Source of the DNA: Pirellulales bacterium
GTDB taxonomy: Bacteria > Planctomycetota > Planctomycetia > Pirellulales > Lacipirellulaceae
Length of the DNA stretch: 64,000 nt
Assembly (NCBI GenBank): GCA_019636345.1
Contig: JAHBXQ010000007.1
Span: 124,001 to 188,000, forward strand
Direction: 5' to 3'
Shown piece by piece: positions 28,601 through 34,950 of this stretch. Below the pieces are notes generated by a model, which made no database searches, had not been told where the DNA came from, and saw only the letters and a program-made list of their open reading frames with translations. The first letter of the stretch is position 1; every line of letters begins with the position of its first letter. Both the position numbers and the translations under genes were made by a program.

Positions 28601-29416
28601 GGCTTGAACCTGCGTGAGCCAAGAGATCCGGACGTCGCCGCTGGGATGCACCGACAACGCCTGAATTTGCGATTGCACCAGCGCCCCGCGCTGCGCACTC
28701 GAGAACTGCATGCGAAACGTAAAGTCGTTCGTGACGCCGGCAATTTGAGCCGGCGAGATCAGCGGGATTTGGCTGACCTCCAAATGCCTCCATTCATGAA
28801 CCGGCAAAGTATGGATCTGGGCTGTGCTCAACCACAGCTTCTGCGGCGTGGTCAGCAGGCTGATCGTGATCGTCGCTGCATTCAGCGCCGGGATCTGAGA
28901 GACGGTCAGCGCCGCTCGAGCCGTCGCCTCCCATTGGTTGAACGCAAAGGTGTCGGGGATCGTCGAGATCTGCGTCGGAGTCAGCAACGGGATCTGACTC
29001 GGGTCGAGAAATCGGAAGTCCGTGTACGGGAGCGACCTGACTTGTGCCGGCAAGAGAGCCAGGCGCTGCGCCTCCGTCAACAAGCTGATCGTGATCGTGG
29101 ACACCTGGAGCGACTGGACTTGAATCGAAGTCAACGCCGCCCGGTTGACAGAAGGCCAGGTGTTGAGCGAAGTCGTGTCCGGGATCGTCGCGATCTGCGA
29201 CGGAAGCAGCAACGGCACTTGCGCCGGCGTCAATTCGTAGAACCGCCAGTAAGGGAGGCTTGTCACGTCGTCGTCGGGGACGTTGGCCGGGATCGGGTCG
29301 AACCACTCGACGAGCGAGACGTATTCCGCGTCGCACGTCAGAGCTTCCGCCGCCAGCATACGACGACCTTCGAGGGACTCAAACCGCAGCTTTCTCAGAT
29401 ACGAACGAGAACGCAT
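25604..29416 (-). CDS. Secreted protein with five 75-residue repeats, G8 domain, beta-helix and dockerin
   Basis: The protein has 1270 residues. It starts with FESLEGRRML (12-21), the planctomycete N-terminal motif. Residues 58-415 are five tandem units of about 75 residues built on LTPAQIxxL-type steps (listed separately). A G8 domain follows (about 465-590: NWSTPSVWSAGVVPRAGEKV, then strands TLRVDGTLVF and MRVDTIVVG). Next is a right-handed beta-helix (about 600-1000) with His-rich loops (AVHFHHTG, HDFGHNGHGFWF), as in CEMIP/PKHD1L1-like proteins. A dockerin pair (DFNSDGKVEGGDFLAWQRG, DADGNGTVDAVDLGRWS, about 1165-1220) precedes a basic tail. It is convergent with the giant subtilase gene, 102 bp apart. 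Polysaccharide binding or cleavage is plausible from G8 relatives but not shown. Confidence 0.85.
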   Translation of the reverse strand: MRSRSYLRKLRFESLEGRRMLAAEALTCDAEYVSLVEWFDPIPANVPDDDVTSLPYWRFYELTPAQVPLLLPSQIATIPDTTSLNTWPSVNRAALTSIQVQSLQVSTITISLLTEAQRLALLPAQVRSLPYTDFRFLDPSQIPLLTPTQISTIPDTFAFNQWEATARAALTVSQIPALNAATITISLLTTPQKLWLSTAQIHTLPVHEWRHLEVSQIPLISPAQIAGVTNDFTFRMQFSSAQRGALVQSQIQALSVHPSGDVRISWLTQVQAGWLTPAQIQNVILGDYHVLPVSQIPYLTLAQIAAVDQDYTFNVQFSADQRAALTQQQIQAVQVDKTLILWMTVQQRGWLTPSQIGSLTVYDLPHLLDHQIPLVTPAQFALMQDLFVINGWSDAVRAQLTRAQLMALPLNVLSNYMAVEIEQYPPVNYTPGSHAHNTNAPPFPGTLAYDAYWITKEADATNRALSSGNWSTPSVWSAGVVPRAGEKVFIPGNVVITFDAIMTTAIKTLRVDGTLVFRTNVDTVMRVDTIVVGSTGKFHVGTPTAPIADHVTAKVIFPDGGPIDTAWDPGLASRGLISRGEVRMFGRVVTPYATLAVDPMQNHSVLHLTQAPTGWRVGDELVIAGVNPIGDYFDSERATITAVNGTTITLNRGLTYNHDAPDGYAIQVANTNRNVQFLGEEESNAQERPHIAFAESPNAWMENVLVKGFGRTDKTQLVTDPVVVNGVLQSGGANPRARYAVHFHHTGTYAAIPPGILRGNVVVGSPGWGFVNHQGNVVMEYNVAIDVLGASFVGEDGNEIGAMRYNLAMNSVGSGSGGPLTRRAIHDFGHNGHGFWFQGPGIEVVGNIVAGTRSGAYGYFTSSSLAMFDTANLDDPSIAYGRPAIPIGTAPIKRFEDNLAYGVNQGLEIWFHQTFLNDGQSFIDDFTVWNTKFGVQLFYSGQIAIRNATIIGRYNLLPDLALASPTGIGTNRIVHDITFDNVRVEAFVEGLVVPVRRDTTIFGGQFANIRNVVIGKGHDTLRSLNVPSAVEFVPLTSAQINGREWYDVGAKEKLALFENLDRKVESLFSPEELRIVLSNGTILRLYFPAQAADAIPLPTGAAPQIPGLPTAYLGKTNSQLWQDHSVWFGGGNLPVESFVPNRFGMKAVVESPLHPADFNSDGKVEGGDFLAWQRGYGRTNAGRADGDADGNGTVDAVDLGRWSAAFGQTTDSPQIVAAAPMFDGAPTDDRSRRDAKTLAGIALAREIALRDAADDILPGKRRGWRLFRGW
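28172..29245 (-). repeat. Five tandem ~75-residue coding repeats
   Basis: The units cover residues 58-133, 134-208, 209-287, 288-363 and 364-415 (the last truncated). Each contains xxLxxxQIPLLTPAQI, a short aromatic segment, then RAALTxxQIQAL and LTxxQxxWLTPAQI. The nucleotide copies have diverged, so the array is old rather than a recent slippage product. Confidence 0.85.
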
Positions 29417-30444
29417 ATTGCCTCAACTCGCCAGCGCGGCAGGGTGAACTCAGATGTTTGTCAATGGGACAGTCCGACTATTCGACATGCGACAGCAGTT
29501 GCAGCAATCGAGAAGCGGCGTGCTGCAAGCGGAGACGACGAACGTGCCGACTGAGAGGTCGACTTCGTACCGATGACCAGCGGTCTGCGCCCAACCTGGA
29601 TATCGGCCTGCGTTGCGAGACGGAGAACGCGATTCTTCGTCGTACTCGACTTCGTCCGAACCGACTAAGCACGTTCCAGGCGAGGCAGACCAGTCACTGC
29701 GCCCCCGAACAATGTACTGGCGGCGAAGCCACGCGTCAAAAGAGATCTGAGCGGGCAGAATGAGGAAACTATACCCAAATTGCCGCAAAAGAAGCGATTG
29801 CTCCCGAATGGGCGAGCGTAAGCGATTGAAGCAAGAACCTGGCGTGGTGTTTGATTGCGGCAGACCGCGACGTCGGGCCGGCGACAGGGCCTGCTGCCCT
29901 TCCTGTTTACGACGGCCAGAGGTACTTGAAGTGAATGGCTTGGCGGAGCGGCCTGGTGGTCTGGTCCGCCGCGAGAGGCGTGGGAGATCGCCAAGCTAGC
30001 TCTTAGCTGACAACGGCCTTGCGGAACATCTGGCATCGCTCGCTGCCAGAATGCTCGGGGTCGCTTGGAGAGACGACTACAGCCACAACCGGTCGCACAG
30101 TTCTCTGGGGTGCGTCGCTCCACGGAGTTCGCAGCCCGTTGCCCCACGCCGCTCCGCAGCCGCATTCGGCTACGCCTACAGCGACGGCTTCGCTACACGG
30201 GGGCGCCTGATGACCCAAACCGTACTCTCATACATATACCTGTGCGGCTCAAGTCTTTGGGGCAGGCCATATGACCTCGTGGAATCCATCGATCGCTGCA
30301 CCGCCTTTCGATCGAACTTCCTTGAGAAAACCAGCAGGATGGATTCGGCTTTGCTCAGGTTCCCCAGACAAAACGTCTTGTCGAGACTTGCGGGTGGGAG
30401 GCTGACATCTGGAATCTCCAGAGGGGCCATGCGCGCCAGGATCG
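29417..30444. other. Intergenic, 1028 bp
   Basis: This stretch upstream of the G8 protein gene contains several long but uncharacteristic frames. A palindrome-rich stretch occupies about 30140-30200 (for example AGCCGCATTCGGCT and AGCGACGGCTTCGCT). I see no gene, tRNA or insertion-sequence end. Confidence 0.5.
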
Positions 30445-31263
30445 TCAGAAGGGCATCGTCGTCCTGACGGCCACGAAGAGCGCCACGGCGACAATGGCTC
30501 CGGCGAACCCGCGCTGCAGCGCAGGGCCGGAGATTCGTCTGCCCAGGGCCGAGCCGGCGCGCATGCCGCCGAGGCCGCCCAGGACGAACAGCGCCGTCGT
30601 TTCCAGCGGGATCGCGCGGCCGGCCCAACAGTGCGAGACGACGCCGGCCCCGCTCACCAGCGCGATCACCAACAGCGACGTACCGACCGCTCGATGGATC
30701 GCCATGCCGCTGAACATCACCAGCGCAGGGACGATGACGAATCCCCCTCCCACGCCGTAGAGACCGGAGAGAACGCCGCTCAGAACGCCGACCGTCGTCA
30801 GCAAGGCGGCGCAGGGGGACGTCAAACGAAGCGTCCCCGCGGCGTCGCGGCGACACGTCGGTCCGTCGTCGTCGGCGGCGGCTAGGCGCGTCGCTCCCGC
30901 GCTTCGCATTCCCGCCGCGCGCCACATTCGCGCGGCGACGACGAGCATCAGGAGGGCGAACGACGACAGCAACCAAGTCTCCGGAATCATGCCCGAGATC
31001 CACGATCCGATCGGCGCGCCGACCATTCCGGCGCCGGCGAAGAGCAGGCCGGTGGGGAGTTCCGCCTGACCGATTCGCCGCCGCCCCAAAAATCCGATTG
31101 CCGCGGTCGTCCCCACCGCCGCCAGGGACACGCCGACCGCCTGGCGCGGTTCGACTCCCAGGCCGTAGACGAGCAAGGGGACGGCGAAGATCGCTCCGCC
31201 CCCCCCGGTCAGCCCGAGCGAGAGCCCCACGATGGCGCCAAACGCCAAGGCAGACAGGGTCAT
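30445..31263 (-). CDS. TSUP/TauE-SafE family membrane exporter
   Basis: The protein has 272 residues and about eight hydrophobic spans, in two related halves. The N-terminal half has the family motif GLSLGLTGGGGAIFAVPLL and the second half GVLSGLYGVGGGFVIVPALV. It probably exports sulfite, thiosulfate or another small sulfur anion across the inner membrane. The ATG giving MTLSALAFG is chosen because the first span begins there; the frame upstream is Arg-rich and not membrane-like. It is the last gene of an operon with the metallo-beta-lactamase/rhodanese gene 56 bp upstream and the ArsR gene before that. This is a typical set for sulfide or persulfide handling. Confidence 0.85.
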   Translation of the reverse strand: MTLSALAFGAIVGLSLGLTGGGGAIFAVPLLVYGLGVEPRQAVGVSLAAVGTTAAIGFLGRRRIGQAELPTGLLFAGAGMVGAPIGSWISGMIPETWLLSSFALLMLVVAARMWRAAGMRSAGATRLAAADDDGPTCRRDAAGTLRLTSPCAALLTTVGVLSGVLSGLYGVGGGFVIVPALVMFSGMAIHRAVGTSLLVIALVSGAGVVSHCWAGRAIPLETTALFVLGGLGGMRAGSALGRRISGPALQRGFAGAIVAVALFVAVRTTMPF

Positions 31264-31319
31264 CGTTATGGCTCGCCTTGTGTTGCGGTTTCGGTCCGCA
31301 CGCGGACGGGGGGCGACAA

Positions 31320-32741
31320 TTACGCGACGACGGCGACCTCGTCGCGGACGACGGGCAGCCCGGCGGCGACCCACGCGCGGTAACCCCCTTGCATGTTGAC
31401 CACGTCGAAGCCGGCGCGCTGCAGGATGCTGACGGCGATCGCCGAGCGGCCGCCGCCGAGACATTGCGCGACGACCGGGCGGTCGCGGGGGAGCGCGTCC
31501 AGACTCCGCAGGAGGGTTCCCAGGAAGCGGTGCTCGGCTCCCGGGATCCGACCCTCGCGGAACTCCGTCGCCGCCCGCACGTCGAGGAGCGCGACGTCAC
31601 CGGCGTCGATCGCGGCCGCCAGGTCGCGCGGCGCCGCCGTGCGATAGTCTTGCGTTCGCAGGCCGCCCGCCTTGACGGCCGCCGCCTCGAAATAGCCGAC
31701 GACGTTGTCGATGCCGATCGAACGGAGGCTGCGAAGGCGGTTGGGGAGCGACGCCTCGCTCGTGATCAGGTACGTGGGCTGGTCGTAGTCGACGAAGAAC
31801 CCGGCCCATTGAACGAGACTCGCCGCCGGCACGTTGATCGTGTGCGGGACGTGCCCCGCGCCGAACTCGGCGGCCGTCGAATCGTCGATCACCAAGCGTT
31901 CCGCGGCCGTCGGGATCAGTTGCTGCGGGTCGACGGCGGGCACGGGAGGCAGGTTCTTCGTCAGTTCCGGACCGAGTTTGTTGACCCGCTTCATGACTGC
32001 GAAGTAGAAGGGGGTCTCCGGTTGGTCGGCGAGGATGTAGTCGACGAATTCCTGCTCGTCGTCGAACTGCAGGGCGGGATTGAAGAGCTTCTCGTAGCCG
32101 ACGGTGCTGGAGGGGATCGCGCCCAACCCCTTGCCGCAGGCGCTCCCGGCGCCGTGGGCGGGCCAGACTTGCAGGTGATCCGGCAACTCGCGAAATCGCC
32201 GCATCGAGCGGTACAGTTGTCGCGCGCCCGCCTCGGCGCTGCCGACGACCCCCGCGGCCGTCTCCAACAAATCGGGCCGGCCGATCGACCCGACGAACAC
32301 GAAGTCGCCGGTGAAGATCCCCATCGGCGCGGTCGCCCCGCCCCCTTCGTCGGTCAGCAGGAACGAAATGCTCTCAGGCGTGTGTCCCGGCGTGCTGAGT
32401 ACGGCGAGCTTCACGTTTCCCACGAAGATCGCATCCCCCTCCTTTACGAGCTTGGCGTCGTACTGAGAGGCGTAGGCGTACTTCCAATCCGCCGGGCCTT
32501 CGTCCGAGAGGTAGAGCCGAGCGCCGACGCGGTCGGCGAGTTCTCGCGAGCCGGAGACGAAGTCGGCGTGAATGTGCGTTTCCGTCGCGGCGACGATCCG
32601 CAGGCCCTCCGCTTGGGCGGCTTGCAGGTAGGGTTCGACGTCGCGACCCGGATCGACGACGATCGCTTCGCCGGTCTTTTGACAGCCCACCAGGTAAGAG
32701 GCGTGGGCGAGGGCCTGATCGTAGAAGTACTTCAGCAACAT
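31320..32741 (-). CDS. Metallo-beta-lactamase-fold hydrolase fused to two rhodanese domains (persulfide dioxygenase-like)
   Basis: The protein has 473 residues. The MBL domain spans about 1-255, with metal motif THIHADF (His56, His58, Asp60; Phe where the classical motif has His). Other metal-site segments are STPGHTPESI, FTGDFVFVGS and VWPAHGAGSACGKG. A first rhodanese domain (about 265-365) lacks a catalytic cysteine. The second (about 370-465) has CLGGGRSA in the active loop. The family acts on glutathione or protein persulfides, making sulfite or thiosulfate, in the cytoplasm. The start ATG at 32741 has AAGGAA upstream. It overlaps the ArsR gene end by 10 bases and precedes the TSUP exporter, so the three are co-transcribed. 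Confidence 0.85.
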   Translation of the reverse strand: MLLKYFYDQALAHASYLVGCQKTGEAIVVDPGRDVEPYLQAAQAEGLRIVAATETHIHADFVSGSRELADRVGARLYLSDEGPADWKYAYASQYDAKLVKEGDAIFVGNVKLAVLSTPGHTPESISFLLTDEGGGATAPMGIFTGDFVFVGSIGRPDLLETAAGVVGSAEAGARQLYRSMRRFRELPDHLQVWPAHGAGSACGKGLGAIPSSTVGYEKLFNPALQFDDEQEFVDYILADQPETPFYFAVMKRVNKLGPELTKNLPPVPAVDPQQLIPTAAERLVIDDSTAAEFGAGHVPHTINVPAASLVQWAGFFVDYDQPTYLITSEASLPNRLRSLRSIGIDNVVGYFEAAAVKAGGLRTQDYRTAAPRDLAAAIDAGDVALLDVRAATEFREGRIPGAEHRFLGTLLRSLDALPRDRPVVAQCLGGGRSAIAVSILQRAGFDVVNMQGGYRAWVAAGLPVVRDEVAVVA

Positions 32742-33142
32742 GGCGTGGTTCCTTGGAAGGGCTCCCATGCGGATCTACGGGATCGGGAGAGGGACGAAAC
32801 GAAGGGACTGGCGGCGGAAGCACGAGCGAGTTGCATCCCTGACGCCGCACCGAGTCTCGACGCAGCGCAGGCGCTCGGAAGGTGCGCATCGGCGACGCGA
32901 AAGCACGACCTCCGCCCCGCTCTCTCGCTGACGAGGCGGCCGCCGTGGTGCATCAACCGCAAGCGCTTCGAGGACATAGGCCCCGGCGACGCGCACGCCT
33001 CGGCCAGTTCGCCGACGCTGCAGCAACGCCGCAGGACCATTTGACCCATCCGCAGGCGATGCGGCTGGGTCAACGTCCGCAAGCGCTCCGCCGCTTGATC
33101 GAGGTCGTTCAGGTCAGTGAGTCGGACCATGGTCGCAACCAC
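32732..33142 (-). CDS. ArsR-family regulator, C-terminus probably altered by frameshift
   Basis: The protein has 136 residues. The winged-helix core is visible: LRTLTQPHRLRM (22-32), VGELAEAC (43-50), KRLRLMHHGG (59-68) and the wing SERAGRRSCFRV (72-83). Compared with ArsR relatives, the recognition helix is poorly conserved. The usual last helix (CIExRFG-like) is found in another frame instead (RLRCVETRCG), as expected after a one-base deletion near 32885-32895. The tail therefore runs on as an unrelated sequence into the next gene. Cys40, Cys41 and Cys80 could form a persulfide-sensing pair as in BigR/SqrR, but this is inference. GTG 33142 is preferred because GAGGA lies five bases before it; ATG 33130 is the alternative. 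Confidence 0.65.
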   Translation of the reverse strand: MVATMVRLTDLNDLDQAAERLRTLTQPHRLRMGQMVLRRCCSVGELAEACASPGPMSSKRLRLMHHGGRLVSERAGRRSCFRVADAHLPSACAASRLGAASGMQLARASAASPFVSSLSRSRRSAWEPFQGTTPCC

Positions 33143-33451
33143 GGGCGTCCTCTATTACTCAAATATATCGCAACATTGCGACATGTCAATTGAATAATTC
33201 TGGGATTCTCTTTGCCGCCTGGACTGATTCCTCGTCCGCCGCCGAGTTCGCGGGGCGCGGTTGCCGCTCGGCGAGGTCGCCGTGCCGTCGGCGTGGAGAT
33301 GCTCGATCGTGGCGACCCCGCCCGGACCGAGCCAGCATGTGCCCGTCGGCGTCGTCAAGACGAGCACTAAGCGGTCGATGGCCCGACGCGCTGAAGCCCC
33401 TTGAGCGCCGACTGGGCCCGCCCCGCCGGCTCAATGAGGGCCGTTCGCCCG
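33143..33451. other. Intergenic, 309 bp, with the ArsR-operon promoter
   Basis: This stretch lies between the ArsR gene start and the stop of the DUF1559 gene on the same strand. Apart from the promoter/operator at 33162-33189 nothing was recognised. Confidence 0.5.
33162..33189 (-). promoter_or_regulatory. Promoter with palindromic operator for the arsR-MBL-TSUP operon
   Basis: On the minus strand TTGACA (33189-33184), 16 bases, then TATATT (33167-33162). The spacer is occupied by the inverted repeat TCGCAAcaTTGCGA (33168-33181). A repressor bound there would block both promoter elements, which suits autoregulation by the ArsR protein. Confidence 0.8.
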
Positions 33452-34546
33452 CTAGCGCGGCAGGGCGAACGTTTCTCCCGAGTTGCGACTCGCCATCGGG
33501 CGGAACACCCCCGCGACGTCGACGTCGTTCGAGACGAACAGCGTCGATCCGTCGCACATGGCCACGTGCACGCCGCCCGGATGATTGCTCCCCAGGCTCA
33601 TGTTCGAGTTGAGCGCCTCGACCTTGTCGAACGCGTCGAGGAAGCGCCGCTCGTTGGGGGCGTAACGAACGTTCTTCGCGTTGTACAGCACGCCGTGCGA
33701 ACTGGAGACGGCGTCGCGATTGCGACTGGTGCTGCCGACGATCCACGGTTCCTGCGGTCCGGCGTCCCACGACAGCTCTCCGAACAGGAGCGTGTTGCTC
33801 GTGCCGTCGGCGATCTTCCCGAGCGGCAGCTTGCTGATGGGAAAGATCGTGCCGTTGACGGCGCAGCCGCCGCTTCCCGGGGCGGCGCCCGGGTCCGTCA
33901 CGGGGGGCGGCGAGGTCGTCCCCGGCGCCGGATCGTCGTGGCAACTGTAGAATTCATACGTCGAGTCCGGATACGGGAGGGCCACCGGCGTCCGTCCCCC
34001 TCCCCCGCCGCTGCAGCGCGCGGGCAAGGCGCCGAGATTGCCGACGTAGTGCGACATGAGCGCCGTCTCCTCGACGGCCCCCGTATCGCGTCCGTTGATG
34101 TAGGTCTTTTGCAGTTCAGGACCGCTGGGGCAGCGGAGGAACGGCAGCGGGGTGCGCAGCGCCGTGCGGTTGGTCGGCGACCGCCAGTGAGCGTTCTGAT
34201 CGACCAAGTCGTGGACCGCCTTGTTCTCCATGTAGGGGAGAATCCGCGCCAAAGCGCTGAGCGCCCCGACGTCCTCGTTGTTGACCAACCGGACGTCGCC
34301 ATGCGGCGGCAACACGCCCAACGCCGACTCGTAGTTGTGCGCGGCGAGGGCGAGCTGGCGCAGGCGATTGATGCAATCAGTCCGCCGCGCGGCCTCGCGC
34401 GCCGCCTGGATCGCCGGCAGCAAGAGGGCCACCAGCACGCCGATGATCGCAATGACGACCAACAGCTCGACGAGCGTAAACGCCCGCCGGCGGTCGGGTC
34501 CGGACGTGCGCGACTTGCGACTCGGGGCCGTCTCGATGGATCGCAT
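33452..34546 (-). CDS. DUF1559 pseudopilin-like protein
   Basis: The protein has 364 residues. The N-terminus is a type II secretion/type IV pilin-like leader: RRRAFTLVELLVVIAIIG with the processing site before F and the conserved Glu at position 5. It is followed by the DUF1559 helix (AIQAAREAARR) and signature INRLRQLALAAHNYES. The middle holds FLRCPSGP and TSNTLLFGE, and the end holds the family C-terminal block (VHVAMCDGSTLFVSNDVD). Planctomycetes encode many such proteins; their function is not established. The start ATG at 34546 has CAGGA upstream. It is independent of the SNF2 gene, which lies 404 bp upstream on the same strand. Confidence 0.9.
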   Translation of the reverse strand: MRSIETAPSRKSRTSGPDRRRAFTLVELLVVIAIIGVLVALLLPAIQAAREAARRTDCINRLRQLALAAHNYESALGVLPPHGDVRLVNNEDVGALSALARILPYMENKAVHDLVDQNAHWRSPTNRTALRTPLPFLRCPSGPELQKTYINGRDTGAVEETALMSHYVGNLGALPARCSGGGGGRTPVALPYPDSTYEFYSCHDDPAPGTTSPPPVTDPGAAPGSGGCAVNGTIFPISKLPLGKIADGTSNTLLFGELSWDAGPQEPWIVGSTSRNRDAVSSSHGVLYNAKNVRYAPNERRFLDAFDKVEALNSNMSLGSNHPGGVHVAMCDGSTLFVSNDVDVAGVFRPMASRNSGETFALPR

Positions 34547-34950
34547 TTCAGGATTCCTGAGGAGAGAAGAGCGGCGTGCATGGCGACCGCGACGCCCCGT
34601 TCGCCGGGCAGGCGACGGGGCGGCTCCCAGCCTGCGGTCGCGCGCAGCCCGGCCCGTTCGCCGCGAGGCGGGGCTGTTAAGCAGCGAATACTGCATTGTA
34701 CCGGGCGAAGAACGTCGTAATGCAAGAGACATGCGGCCGTCTAGCGAAAACAAGTCACTGATTTGCGGGTTTTGGTCCGTTGAATCCGCCCCCCTCGGTC
34801 GTCGTTGCCGGGGGCGTTGGCGCGGAGCCGCCGAGCGACGCTTCGCTCGGGGCTGCGAGGTCACGATTGTTGCTGAACCAACCGGGCCCAGATTGCGGGT
34901 GTTGCGGGAAACTGTCTCCCCCAGGGCGCGTCCCTCGCGCCCTGGCCGCA
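34547..34950. other. Intergenic, 404 bp
   Basis: This stretch lies between the SNF2 stop and the DUF1559 start on the same strand. It is GC-rich with runs of C/G. No promoter or hairpin could be assigned with confidence. Confidence 0.4.

Noticed and set aside
28172-29245. Reading the repeats as a CRISPR or DNA-level tandem array
   Set aside because: The repetition is at the protein level in one frame, with diverged nucleotides and no spacer structure.
29665-30165. 166-codon minus-strand frame in the gap before the G8 gene
   Set aside because: Its composition is Arg/Ser/Cys-rich without any motif, as expected for a non-coding GC-rich frame.
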